A stretch of DNA of 64,000 nt, taken from assembly GCF_003149045.1 (NCBI RefSeq), contig NZ_QGDU01000012.1:1-64000 (forward strand), given 5' to 3'. Below, piece by piece: positions 7,690-16,182 of the stretch; positions within the stretch are counted from its first letter, which is position 1, and each line of letters opens with the position of its first letter. The DNA is from Fibrobacter sp. UWR4. GTDB taxonomy: Bacteria > Fibrobacterota > Fibrobacteria > Fibrobacterales > Fibrobacteraceae. Both the position numbers and the translations under genes were made by a program. The notes below the pieces were generated by a model. The model saw only the letters and a program-made list of their open reading frames with translations, had not been told where the DNA came from and did not search any database.

Positions 7690-9036
7690 TTGAGGTTTAT
7701 TTTGTTCCAATCCTTATCAAAAACACCATTCTATTTTCTTGCGTTCTTTCTTCTATGTTCCTGTTCGAATAACATGGACATGGACGACGACATCCTGGAC
7801 GAATATCTTATAAGGCAAACATCCTTCTATATCGACAAGACGGACAATGAATATCTAGAACTGTTATCCCAGTCCTTTGGCATTAGCAAGGACAAGGTAA
7901 GAAAGGTCCAGAAGCACATCATTTCCAAGAAGAACCAGGCCACGGTGGAGCGGGATTACGACCGTGCCATCATCCAGAAAATTGAGGCACTCAAAAAATC
8001 CAACAAGGACGACCGCCGTCTAGATTTCGTATATAACGTCCTGGCTCCATATCTGAGCGCCCTCAGCCGAAACGAACCCCTGCTGGTAAAGGAAAGCAAT
8101 CTTTTTCAGGAACAGGACGTTGTTGAACTTTTTGAGAAATTCTTCCCCGGCGGTGGCAATAGTTTTGCAGATTTGGTTTCGTCGGCACACGGTTATTTTA
8201 AAGGAGAATACTTCAACATCAACAAACAGCACAACGTGAATAAGGTCCTGATGTCCTACGGCCTGCTGCTGGATTTTGAAATTGAATCCTGCGCCAACGT
8301 CATGCAGATTCAAGATACCATTCTCACCCCCATGGCCTATAAGGGCGATTCTGTGGCAGTGCTGAAAACAAGGCGCATCATTCCGGGCCTGCTGCCGTCA
8401 AAAATCGGCTACAGCTCTGCCGCCACCTATTTCGTAATCGTAATTGACGATGCCGTAGAAAAACAGGTCAAGAAATTCACCAGGGAGCTGAAGGCCGATT
8501 TCAGCAAGTATGGATCAAAGAATGACCTCTACAATAGATATTGGCGGCTAATCGGTTTACCCAAGTTCGATATATTTAAGGCCAACGAAATCTATTCCAA
8601 GCTCCTGGAAAAGGATTTCGGCGGTAAGTCAAGAGAGTTTATCAAGTACGCCCAGGAAATGGAGACCGTCATTCACGAGGCGAAACATCAGGTGGACGGC
8701 ATTGAACATCCCGAGTTGACGCTCAACCTTGATATCGAATTTTCCGCCCACGTGACTGCTGCGATTTTTAGCCCGGCACCCCACGTGGCACTGCTCTCGG
8801 CGATACAGCGCATGGACAACTTCGGGATTTCCCTGGGAGACACGACCAGCTACAATGTTTCCAGACAGCTTTGGGAACTGGCCATCAAGTCGGCAGAAGA
8901 CTCCACCTACTCCGAGCAGCAACTGAAAAACGACCTGATTGAAATTTACAACAGCTACCGGACAATCCGGGAAAAACAAAGCTTCGAGAAACTTGACGAT
9001 TTCCGGGATCAAGTCGTCTCAAAATTACTCAAATAA
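7690..9036 (+). CDS. Lipoprotein with HExxH metallopeptidase-like motif
   Basis: The 448-residue product has a signal peptide ending in LLCSC (Cys25), so it is probably lipid-anchored. The middle is helical and charged with no family I recognise. Residues 329-333 read HEAKH, an HExxH zinc motif, in METVIHEAKHQVDGIEHPE; seventeen residues after the second His comes EFSAH (Glu350), placed where gluzincins have their third zinc ligand. The motif pair supports a zinc metallopeptidase, but no substrate can be named. A TTG at 7690 is taken as start because AGAGG lies 5 nt upstream and it starts the signal peptide; it is 5 nt past the previous stop. The 3' end overlaps the convergent nrdG by 12 bp. 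Confidence 0.72.
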   Translation: MRFILFQSLSKTPFYFLAFFLLCSCSNNMDMDDDILDEYLIRQTSFYIDKTDNEYLELLSQSFGISKDKVRKVQKHIISKKNQATVERDYDRAIIQKIEALKKSNKDDRRLDFVYNVLAPYLSALSRNEPLLVKESNLFQEQDVVELFEKFFPGGGNSFADLVSSAHGYFKGEYFNINKQHNVNKVLMSYGLLLDFEIESCANVMQIQDTILTPMAYKGDSVAVLKTRRIIPGLLPSKIGYSSAATYFVIVIDDAVEKQVKKFTRELKADFSKYGSKNDLYNRYWRLIGLPKFDIFKANEIYSKLLEKDFGGKSREFIKYAQEMETVIHEAKHQVDGIEHPELTLNLDIEFSAHVTAAIFSPAPHVALLSAIQRMDNFGISLGDTTSYNVSRQLWELAIKSAEDSTYSEQQLKNDLIEIYNSYRTIREKQSFEKLDDFRDQVVSKLLK

Positions 9037-9591
9037 ATCCGGGTGTTCCTGCATCTCATCCAGCTGGATCTGGTGGAGAACGACGCGGCCTTCGGAAAGG
9101 CTCATCTGGACATCAATCAGGCGCTGGTTCTTAGAACCACGGAACTTCAAGTCCAGGCAGCGCTGTGCCAGCACAAACGGGCCATCCACAAGGATATCTG
9201 CAAAAGTCAAAAGCTCCAGGCATTCCGGCATCTGGTCCTTCATGGACATCAGGCGTTCATACGTAAAGCCCGAAAAAATCACCAGGTTCAATCCCATTTC
9301 CTTGATTTCGCGGGCCAGCGGCACAAGGGCCTTGGCCTGGAACATGGGGTCCCCCCCACTTAAGGTAACACCATCCAGCAAGGGATTCTCCTGGATCATC
9401 TCAAGAAGTTCCTTGAGGGAAATCAGGTGACCGCCCTCAAAGTCGTGAGTCTGCGGATTGTGACAGCCGGGGCAGTGATGAGAACAGCCCTGAGTAAAAA
9501 TGGAAAAGCGGATGCCCGGGCCGTCCACGAAGGATTCCGGCTCTACACCCGCTATACGTAACTGAATATCATCAAAACTTTGAAAGTTCAT
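9025..9591 (-). CDS. nrdG: Anaerobic ribonucleotide reductase-activating protein NrdG
   Basis: NrdG is the radical SAM activase that installs the glycyl radical on class III ribonucleotide reductase. The 188-residue protein shows the CxxxCxxC cluster motif (Cys36, Cys40, Cys43 in FTQGCSHHCPGCHNPQTHD) preceded by SFVDGPGIRFSIF, and the SAM-binding GGDP in VTLSGGDPMFQ. Length is typical of NrdG (150-200). It is the last gene of the operon nrdD, small glycyl-radical protein, nrdG. The start ATG at 9591 has no obvious Shine-Dalgarno. Its 3' end overlaps the convergent lipoprotein gene. Confidence 0.95.
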   Translation of the reverse strand: MNFQSFDDIQLRIAGVEPESFVDGPGIRFSIFTQGCSHHCPGCHNPQTHDFEGGHLISLKELLEMIQENPLLDGVTLSGGDPMFQAKALVPLAREIKEMGLNLVIFSGFTYERLMSMKDQMPECLELLTFADILVDGPFVLAQRCLDLKFRGSKNQRLIDVQMSLSEGRVVLHQIQLDEMQEHPDLFE

Positions 9592-9617
9592 TTTTCTCGT
9601 ACCAGTTTTACAGCTGA

Positions 9618-9636
9618 TCCTGAACCAAGTTCAGGA
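9618..9636. repeat. Short palindromic element in the nrd operon
   Basis: TCCTGAAC-CAA-GTTCAGGA is a perfect 8-bp inverted repeat with a 3-nt loop, located between the small nrdD segment and nrdG. It resembles the dispersed TCATCCTGAAC-type palindromes found in many genomes. In mRNA it could stabilise the 3' end of the upstream cistrons. Confidence 0.7.
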
Positions 9637-9652
9637 TGACATTCAGGGGAAA

Positions 9653-9814
9653 TTAGTTTTCAGCACAGTCACAACCGTGCTTCACGCGGTCATTGACTTC
9701 AGCAAGCTTTGCATTGTTGAAACGATCCACTGTACCTACCAGGTAACCAGTGATGCGGCGGATGCGTTCAAAGCCAACGCCTTCTCCGTACTGGGACTTT
9801 TCCTTATCAGACAT
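9653..9814 (-). CDS. Detached glycyl-radical segment of anaerobic ribonucleotide reductase (split NrdD)
   Basis: This 53-codon gene encodes a protein whose core, FERIRRITGYLVGTVDRF followed by AEVNDRVKH, is what ordinarily forms the extreme C-terminus of NrdD. RITGY is the glycyl-radical motif; the radical glycine would be Gly23. The adjacent 776-residue NrdD lacks this segment. The small gene has its own start: AAGGAG lies 7 nt upstream of the ATG and 57 nt separate it from the nrdD stop, so it is not a simple frameshift. The C-terminus GCDCAEN adds a Cys-X-Cys. It would have to associate with NrdD and be activated by NrdG, much as YfiD-type spare radical domains work with pyruvate formate-lyase (analogy, not evidence). 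Small annotated NrdD fragments exist in databases, but I know of no characterised example. Confidence 0.88.
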   Translation of the reverse strand: MSDKEKSQYGEGVGFERIRRITGYLVGTVDRFNNAKLAEVNDRVKHGCDCAEN

Positions 9815-9871
9815 TTTTCACTCCTTGACTGTGACTTTGTCTATTGTCTTTTTGATCTATAAAAAATTCTA

Positions 9872-12202
9872 TTAGCGAATACCGAGGAATGCAGGCATAC
9901 CCGGGAACTTCTTGCGGAGTTCCTCGATCTTCTGCGGGTCGATGGAATGACCTTCCTTACGGCCGCAACGGGGGCACACATCGTTAATCACGCCAACATA
10001 ACCGCAAACCGGGTCGCGGTCCACCGGATGGTTGATGGAGCCATAGCCGATGCCGGACTTTGCCATGAAACGCACGATCTTTTCGAATGCATCCAGGTTC
10101 TGGGTCGGGTCGCCATCCATTTCGATGTAGCTGATATGGCCAGCATTGGTGAGGGCGTGGTACGGAGCTTCCAGTTCGATCTTCTTAAACGCGCTGATCT
10201 TGTAGTACACCGGCACATGGAAAGAGTTGGTGTAGTAATCACGATCGGTAACGCCCGGAATGATGCCGAAGCGCTTCTTGTCCATGCGGAGGAAGCGACC
10301 GGAAAGGCCTTCTGCCGGAGTTGCAAACAGGGTGATGTTCACACCGAGACGCTTGGATTCGCTGTCGCAGAAGTCGCGCATGTGCTGGATGATTTCCAGG
10401 CCCAGGCGCTGAGAGGATTCGGATTCACCGTGATGCTTACCGGTAAGGGCCACCAAAGTTTCAGCAAGACCGATGAAACCGATAGAAAGAGTACCGTCCT
10501 TCAGGACTTCGCGAACTTCGTCATTCCAGCCCAGCTTTTCGGAGCCAATCCAGATACCCTGACCCATGAGGAAGGGGAAGTTCTTCACGCGCTTACGGCT
10601 CTGGACTTCCATACGTTCCAGCAGCTGATCACGGACAAGAGCCAGCATACGGTCCAGTTCCTTGTAGAACAGGTCCAAAGACTTCATCTTGAGAGCGATG
10701 CGCGGAAGGTTAATGGAAGTGAAGCTCAAGTTACCGCGACCGAAAGTGATTTCGTGGTCGGGACGAGCGGAGTTACCAATAACGCGGGTACGGCAGCCCA
10801 TGTAGGCGATTTCAGTTTCGGGACGGCCCGGCTTGTAGTAAGCAGCATTGTACGGTGCATCCATGAAGCTGAAGTTGGGGAACAAGCGCTTTGCGGAAAC
10901 GCGGCAAGCAAGCTTGAACAAATCGTAGTTGGGATCTTCAGGGTTCAGGTTCACACCAGCCTTCACGCGGAGGATCTGAATCGGGAAGATTGCGGTTTCG
11001 CCACCACCCAAGCCTTCTTCTGTGGTAAGGAGCAAATTGCGGATTACCATGCGGGCTTCAGGATCGGTGCACATACCATAGTTGATGCTGGAGAACGGAG
11101 TCTGAGCACCGGCGCGGCTGTGCATAGAGTTCAGGTTGTGAACGAAGGCTTCCATTGCCTGGAAGGTAGCCTTATCGGTTTCTTCGTAAGCCTGCTTTTC
11201 AGCAAACTTCTGAGCACCCATGACGATTTCGGTAGAGAAAGTCTTGGAGAGTTCGCGAGCTTCGGTCTGGACAAACTTTTCGTTAGGAACGAGAGTTGCA
11301 ACCATGCCCATTTCGAACATTTCGTCGTGAAGCTTCTTGACGATGGGGCGGAGTTCTTCTTCTTCCTTACCGGTGAGAAGAATCAAGGCCTTCACCATGT
11401 TGTTCAGGTAAGCCTTGCGGTAAGTGATGCGAACGCCGTCGGCCATGGCATAGTCGAAGTTAGGAACAGCCTGGCCACCGTGCTGATCGTTCTGGTTGGA
11501 CTGAATAGCGATAGCTGCGAGAGCTGCGTAGCTGCGGATGTCCTTGGGTTCACGGAGATGGCCGTGACCGGTATTGAAGCCGTTCTTGAAAAGCTTGATC
11601 AAGTCGATCTGGCAGCAGGTCATGGTGAGGGCGTAGAAGTCCAAGTCATGAATATGGATATCGCCTTCGGAATGAGCACGGCTGTGTTCCGGCTTCAGCA
11701 TCATCATGGTGTAGAAGTGCTTTGCAGATTCGGAACCGTACTTGAGCATGGTACCCATGGCGGTGTCGCCATCGATGTTTGCGTTTTCACGCTTCAGGTC
11801 GGATTCCTTGGCGGAGCTGAAGGTGATGTCGCGGAGAGTGTGCATGAGGCGAGTATTGACTTCGCGGACGCGAGTACGTTCTGCACGATACAGAATGTAA
11901 TTCTTGGCGGTGTCACCGTAACCGGCTTCGGTCAAAGCCTTTTCTACAGCGTCCTGGATGTCTTCAATTTCGGGCTTGGTCTTGCCTTCTGCTTCCAGAC
12001 GGCCAACTGCATAAGCAGCGACCTTGAGAGCGGTACTGCTAAGAATGTCTTCACCACCGAGAAGGTCCATCTGAGACTGGGAAGCCTTAATTTGTTCTTC
12101 AAGTTCGCCGGAGGCTCTAAAAGCCTTGATGATGGCGTCGGAAATCTTCTCAATGTTGAACGGCATCTCACGGCCGTCACGCTTCTTCACGGTAAAGATC
12201 AT
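9872..12202 (-). CDS. nrdD: Anaerobic ribonucleoside-triphosphate reductase large chain, lacking its glycyl-radical tail
   Basis: Class III ribonucleotide reductase makes dNTPs without oxygen. The 776-residue protein begins with an ATP-cone (IFTVKKRDGREMPFNIEKIS, about 1-95) for allosteric control, followed by the ten-stranded barrel with family segments such as GDIHIHDLD, HSRAGAQTPFSSINYG and GNLSFTSINLPRIA. The C-terminus reads NHPVDRDPVCGYVG and DVCPRCGRKEGH and then diverges, ending in PGMPAFLGIR. Normally the zinc ribbon is followed by an RxxGY glycyl-radical loop; here that loop is missing and is found in the next gene (9653-9814). The first expected zinc Cys (RCPVCGY in relatives) is Asp here, leaving three Cys. 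ATG 12202 has AAGGA 7 nt upstream; GTG 12205 is an alternative. Upstream lie two NrdR-like boxes. Confidence 0.93.
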   Translation of the reverse strand: MIFTVKKRDGREMPFNIEKISDAIIKAFRASGELEEQIKASQSQMDLLGGEDILSSTALKVAAYAVGRLEAEGKTKPEIEDIQDAVEKALTEAGYGDTAKNYILYRAERTRVREVNTRLMHTLRDITFSSAKESDLKRENANIDGDTAMGTMLKYGSESAKHFYTMMMLKPEHSRAHSEGDIHIHDLDFYALTMTCCQIDLIKLFKNGFNTGHGHLREPKDIRSYAALAAIAIQSNQNDQHGGQAVPNFDYAMADGVRITYRKAYLNNMVKALILLTGKEEEELRPIVKKLHDEMFEMGMVATLVPNEKFVQTEARELSKTFSTEIVMGAQKFAEKQAYEETDKATFQAMEAFVHNLNSMHSRAGAQTPFSSINYGMCTDPEARMVIRNLLLTTEEGLGGGETAIFPIQILRVKAGVNLNPEDPNYDLFKLACRVSAKRLFPNFSFMDAPYNAAYYKPGRPETEIAYMGCRTRVIGNSARPDHEITFGRGNLSFTSINLPRIALKMKSLDLFYKELDRMLALVRDQLLERMEVQSRKRVKNFPFLMGQGIWIGSEKLGWNDEVREVLKDGTLSIGFIGLAETLVALTGKHHGESESSQRLGLEIIQHMRDFCDSESKRLGVNITLFATPAEGLSGRFLRMDKKRFGIIPGVTDRDYYTNSFHVPVYYKISAFKKIELEAPYHALTNAGHISYIEMDGDPTQNLDAFEKIVRFMAKSGIGYGSINHPVDRDPVCGYVGVINDVCPRCGRKEGHSIDPQKIEELRKKFPGMPAFLGIR

Positions 12203-12280
12203 CACACAATCCTTATGACAAAGCGGCCCTCACGTCTGCTCCTGCCGTTTTTTGTCAAAAAAGTTCTTTTCCTTCTAATT

Positions 12281-12296
12281 TCACTATATCTTGTGT
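12281..12296. promoter_or_regulatory. NrdR box 1 upstream of nrdD
   Basis: TCACTATATCTTGTGT agrees with the NrdR consensus ACACwATATATwGTGT at 14 of 16 positions counted by eye. It lies about 80 bp upstream of nrdD. NrdR is the widespread ATP-cone repressor of ribonucleotide reductase genes; its gene is not in the window. Confidence 0.75.
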
Positions 12297-12313
12297 TAAA
12301 ATCCTAACCGCCA

Positions 12314-12329
12314 CCACAAGATGTGGTGT
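12314..12329. promoter_or_regulatory. NrdR box 2 upstream of nrdD
   Basis: CCACAAGATGTGGTGT agrees with the NrdR consensus at about 12 of 16 positions. It starts 33 bp after box 1 starts, about three helical turns, the usual spacing of paired NrdR boxes. Confidence 0.65.
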
Positions 12330-12596
12330 ACAAGATAATAAAAGAAATGACGTTTTGTAGAGATTTCGACAAAAAAATCTTATTTTTTTTCAGCCAAATG
12401 ACATATTTTTGTAAGTTTTGTAAAACAAATTTGACTTTCAACAAAAAACAAACAACTACTCAAAAAAGCACCCACTTTTTTAAACCTTTGATTCATAAAG
12501 AGTTAGAGAATCTGCATGAAAATATGGATATTTTTTGAGCCGATGCCTTGACAAATCCGCTTGTATTTATATGAGGCCCAGCCCGACAGTTTCGTC

Positions 12597-12634
12597 ACTA
12601 GATATTGTGGTAGGGATCGCAAACCATATCTAGT
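12597..12634. repeat. 9-bp inverted repeat in the gene-free region
   Basis: ACTAGATAT (12597-12605) and ATATCTAGT (12626-12634) are perfect inverted copies 20 nt apart. No gene starts nearby. The surrounding 12330-12770 stretch holds no convincing gene; 12680-12765 has loose repeats of the kind TCTGGTTT/TCGGGTTT. Confidence 0.5.
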
Positions 12635-12769
12635 AGGGATGTCTTTTTTCGAGGGAATGGATGTAGAGAGATTTCAGGAGGCGTCTGGTTTATTTCGGGA
12701 CGAATCTGGTTTGCGTCGGGTTTGTCTCAGGAACATCTCGGGTTTGCGTGGGGACGCATCGGGATGAGG

Positions 12770-12928
12770 AAAAGGGAATGTTCGTTCGCAGTCCCCCTGC
12801 TTCGCAGGGCTGCTCGCTCACCCTAAAGGGCTTATCGCTTCGCTCAAAGCTCAAAAATCGGCTTCACGCGCTTCGCGCACAACCCGATTTTTGCCGCACC
12901 CTCTTCGAGGGCGCTTGATTTCCCTTTT
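12770..12928. other. Candidate structured RNA or multi-hairpin element
   Basis: AAAAGGGAA (12770-12778) and TTCCCTTTT (12920-12928) can form a 9-bp closing stem around a cluster of hairpins: CTGC-TTC-GCAG, GCGC-TTC-GCGC nested within AAAAATCGG/CCGATTTTT, and CCCTC-TTC-GAGGG. On the minus strand every loop is GAA. The element lies just downstream of tRNA-Gly and its terminator when read on the minus strand. It may be a non-coding RNA or a palindromic repeat; no coding function is apparent. Confidence 0.45.
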
Positions 12929-12942
12929 CCAAGTCGATAAAA

Positions 12943-12975
12943 CAAAAAGAACCACTCGTTGAGTGGTTCTTTTGT
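12943..12975 (-). terminator. Terminator downstream of tRNA-Gly
   Basis: AAAGAACCACTC/GAGTGGTTCTTT forms a perfect 12-bp stem, with T-runs on both sides, immediately after the tRNA on the minus strand. Confidence 0.9.
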
Positions 12976-12980
12976 TTTAG

Positions 12981-13053
<73 letters not shown>

Positions 13054-13139
13054 GGGGTGACCCATATATAGCTAAATATTTTCAGCTTGTAAAGGGATAT
13101 GGGCCATTTTTTTGAACTTTTTTTGTTTTTCTTCAGGTT

Positions 13140-14582
13140 TTAGTACTTCAGTTCTGTTACGACGCTAATGAAAGATGAAATTTCCACGGAATCGGCGATG
13201 TTCATGCCCATGGAGCCATCCCCTCCGCCAAGGAGACTCGCCAGTCCATCATTGAACCCACCAGATCTGCCCATCTTAGCCTTATACAACCTTGGTTGAG
13301 CATCCATCACCACCTCATTTACGGCCATGTAGTCTTGAAGCCCGCTGGCGGCGTTATCGCCAACATTCACCACATCGCCTATCTTGCCACCGAAGCCTTC
13401 CGCCAAAGCCTTTGCTCGAGCAAGAGCCTTTTGCCCCGCAAGGTTCGTTACCTGGATTCGCAGGGAATCCTCATTACTCAGGGCCGGCTCCGCACGGCGC
13501 GGCAGAACATGTTCAATGCCCGCCAAAGCCGAGAAGAATGTTACAGCAGCATCCTTGGAACGGAAATTCACCGTTACATTCTGGCGAGCAGCAATGGGGT
13601 TCTTTCCGCCATCCTCTCTCAGTTCCCACTTAGTCTTCTTACTGATGACCAAAGATTCCGTATTCACATCAGACACAGCAATACCAAGATTCTTAGCCAA
13701 GTCCTCAATCTGACCACGTTTTTCAGCCACCTGCTTGTAAAGCAGTTCCTTATTGGAGCCATCAATTACAATACAAGCGGAAACAATGAACTTATCAGCA
13801 AGGAACTTCTTATTTTCGTACTGATTCACCGTGATGTAGGAATTCTTGGATTCATTCTTTCCTACAAGACGCATGGAGGCCTGTACATTCGCAAAGACGC
13901 CCACCGAATCCGTAGAGTTAAATTGATCTACGCTGGAGTGTCCACTGACAGTAATTGCGGTTCCTACATTCGCCCCAACACTCTGGGCATATTCATCCGC
14001 CTTCTGTTTCACCTTTTTACAGGCACTCTTAATCGTTTCCACTTCCATGGCCTCCGCATTTTTCAGCTGAGACCAGATGCGGGATTCTTCCACAAAAGAG
14101 AATTGAGTCAATTCCTGTTCCAAAGTTTCAGCGTCATCCTTGCTAGAAAGAATCACTCTAAAATGTTGAGTAGCAACGAAGCCATCATCTCGACGTATGT
14201 TTTTCTCATAGGTCCAGTCCTTCTTTACGTCAACACTAGTCTGATCAACTCTCTTTTCATCAATATTCATTTTTTTGAAAAGAGCCATAACCTTTTCTCG
14301 ATTGGCGTTCATCAAGGAGAAAGCCTTGCCCTTATCCTTATTCCTCTGAAAAATACTGAAGGTAGTGATGTATTCATCAGCAACGAACATATGCTGATCT
14401 TCACTTGCTACAGTGATGGTTCCGCGGCCGGTTTTCTCCAACACAGGCTTGGAATCAGGTAAGCCCAAGGCCGGGCTTTGAGAAACAACATCTTGTCCAG
14501 CACCATTCTGCTGATTCCACAGCAAGCCGAGGCAAACCGCAGACAGACCTGCAATCGCTACTAAAGAAACTTTGTTAGACAT
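13140..14582 (-). CDS. SIMPL-domain (DUF541) envelope protein, tandem domains
   Basis: The 480-residue product has an N-terminal hydrophobic segment (about 5-22) that is a signal peptide or anchor. The rest matches the SIMPL/DUF541 family of oligomerising envelope proteins (for example BP26, YggE). There are two copies of the domain: residues 52-230, opening GRGTITVASEDQHMFVADE, and about 248-430, with a related SAC.VI..SNKELLYKQVAEK pattern and a final AKALAEGFGGKIGDVVNV typical of the family. Most SIMPL proteins have one domain and about 240 residues, so this is a duplication. The start at 14582 has GGAGG 6 nt upstream. It lies 92 nt after the symporter gene on the same strand. The molecular role of the family is poorly known. 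Confidence 0.85.
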   Translation of the reverse strand: MSNKVSLVAIAGLSAVCLGLLWNQQNGAGQDVVSQSPALGLPDSKPVLEKTGRGTITVASEDQHMFVADEYITTFSIFQRNKDKGKAFSLMNANREKVMALFKKMNIDEKRVDQTSVDVKKDWTYEKNIRRDDGFVATQHFRVILSSKDDAETLEQELTQFSFVEESRIWSQLKNAEAMEVETIKSACKKVKQKADEYAQSVGANVGTAITVSGHSSVDQFNSTDSVGVFANVQASMRLVGKNESKNSYITVNQYENKKFLADKFIVSACIVIDGSNKELLYKQVAEKRGQIEDLAKNLGIAVSDVNTESLVISKKTKWELREDGGKNPIAARQNVTVNFRSKDAAVTFFSALAGIEHVLPRRAEPALSNEDSLRIQVTNLAGQKALARAKALAEGFGGKIGDVVNVGDNAASGLQDYMAVNEVVMDAQPRLYKAKMGRSGGFNDGLASLLGGGDGSMGMNIADSVEISSFISVVTELKY

Positions 14583-14674
14583 AAAGAACCTCCTTGTTTT
14601 CCTGCAATATACGCAATAAAGGAAACGCCGAGTACGGAATACGCAGCAAAAATTTACTTACACAATTTGGAATA

Positions 14675-16168
14675 TTACTTTTTGGAAGTGGCCAAATTTG
14701 CAACCGCATTTACCACACAGGCAACCACGATGGTGGTGGTCATGCTGATGAGGGGCATCCAGGGCCAGCTAAAGATCCCGCCAAGAACCGCAGGCACCTT
14801 AAAGGCAGGAATTCCCTGCACAAGAATCAAGCTTCCCATACCGCAAAGGACTGCCACAATGACCACCCAACCGCGGAGTTTTTTCAGGCCAGTACCGAAG
14901 ACTTTTTCTCCGAAGAACGCCAGCAGGAACATTCCAAGAAGGGGGCCCGTAAAGAGGCCGGTAAAGAACACGGCATTCTTCAAAAGGCTTCCCTGCTGGG
15001 TGGCCGCAAAGAGTGCACCGAACACGCCGAGAACACCCCACAGGACCGTCCACAGCTTTGCACGCTTGAGACCGCCAAGGCCTTCGTTTTCCTTCCAGCC
15101 AAAGAAATCCCTTTCGGACGTATTGCTGAGGGAATTGATGGCCCCAGAAAGGGAGCTCATGGCGGCAGCACAGATGGCAGCGACAATCAGGCCTGTTACA
15201 CCTTGAGGCAGGCTATTTACAATAAAGTAAGGAAACACGTCATTCTGTCCAAGACCTTCGGGAAGAGGCGCGGACTTAGCCATCTGGTAGTAGACATAAA
15301 GCGCAGCACCCACCCAATAGAAGAGGATAGAAACCACAACGCCCAGCACCATGGAAAGTACGCTGGAACGGTTGGCGGCCTTTACATCCTTGCAGCTGAG
15401 GTAGCGCTGCACGAACTGCTGGTCGCAACCGCGGATGGCAATTTCCAGAATGGCGTAGGCAAAACCTGCAGAAATAAGAGTACGGGCATTGGAAATATCC
15501 AAGCTACCGTCAAACCATTTCGTCTTGCCGGCCTCCCCTGCCATGCGGGCCATCTCCCCAAGGCCGCCTACGGAATTGGAGATAATCAAAAGAACGAGAG
15601 CGCCACCGCCAAAGAACACGATAAACTGCATCACATCGGTCCAGATAACCGCCTTGATGCCGCCAAACCAGGTGTAGAAAATAGCGACGGCTGCAGAAAC
15701 AATAATGGCCACCTTCAAGTCGATATGCAGAATCTGCGCGAGCACCAGGGACGGCGCATACAGCAGGATCCCCGTACGGAGTAACAAATGCAAGCAATAG
15801 AATACAGCGGCAAGTCTACGGACGGGCCTACCAAAACGAACTTCAAAAAGTTCGTAGGCGCTGGAAATTCCCGAATTCTGGAAGCGAGGAATAAAAACCT
15901 TCCCCACCACGAAAATACTGATGAAGGCGCCAATCTGGAACATGAGGAAAGTCATGTTGTCGCCATACACATCCGCAGGCGCCCCAAGGAAAGTGGTAGC
16001 GCTGACGGAGGTTGCAATAAGGCTAATGCCAACAGCAATCCAGGGCATGGAACCACCGCCCAGCATATATTCCTTCAGGTTCTTGTTACCGCGGGAAACC
16101 CACAGACCGATAAAGAGGGAAACCAGCAGATAGCCCACCAGGACTAGCCAATCAACAGCAGTAAACAT
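14675..16168 (-). CDS. Sodium:solute symporter (SSF family)
   Basis: The 497-residue protein has about 13 hydrophobic segments and matches the sodium:solute symporter family (SSS, 2.A.21). Recognisable parts are DWLVLVGYLLVSLFIGLW at the N-terminus, LGGGSMPWIAVGISLIATSVSATTFLG-type helix 1-2 sequence, and the SSF core containing IVAAICAAAMSSLSGAINSLS in TM9. Substrate cannot be told; it resembles the SGLT/sialic-acid-like branch. It starts 14 nt downstream of the diguanylate cyclase gene, with GAGGTCCT upstream of the ATG, so it is probably in the same transcript as lptF-lptG. Confidence 0.9.
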   Translation of the reverse strand: MFTAVDWLVLVGYLLVSLFIGLWVSRGNKNLKEYMLGGGSMPWIAVGISLIATSVSATTFLGAPADVYGDNMTFLMFQIGAFISIFVVGKVFIPRFQNSGISSAYELFEVRFGRPVRRLAAVFYCLHLLLRTGILLYAPSLVLAQILHIDLKVAIIVSAAVAIFYTWFGGIKAVIWTDVMQFIVFFGGGALVLLIISNSVGGLGEMARMAGEAGKTKWFDGSLDISNARTLISAGFAYAILEIAIRGCDQQFVQRYLSCKDVKAANRSSVLSMVLGVVVSILFYWVGAALYVYYQMAKSAPLPEGLGQNDVFPYFIVNSLPQGVTGLIVAAICAAAMSSLSGAINSLSNTSERDFFGWKENEGLGGLKRAKLWTVLWGVLGVFGALFAATQQGSLLKNAVFFTGLFTGPLLGMFLLAFFGEKVFGTGLKKLRGWVVIVAVLCGMGSLILVQGIPAFKVPAVLGGIFSWPWMPLISMTTTIVVACVVNAVANLATSKK

Positions 16169-16182
16169 AGGACCTCAGGAGG

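Noticed and set aside
9947-12307. Long plus-strand open frame (786 codons) opposite nrdD
   Set aside because: It is the antisense shadow of a well-recognised gene, has no start signals or family resemblance, and arises from codon bias.
12548-12576. Sigma-70 promoter starting with TTGACA in the gene-free stretch
   Set aside because: No -10 hexamer at 16-18 nt spacing and no gene or RNA clearly downstream.
12561-12767. 68-codon open frame in the gene-free stretch
   Set aside because: No ribosome-binding site; the sequence is loose nucleotide repeats of TCTGGTTT/TCGGGTTT type.
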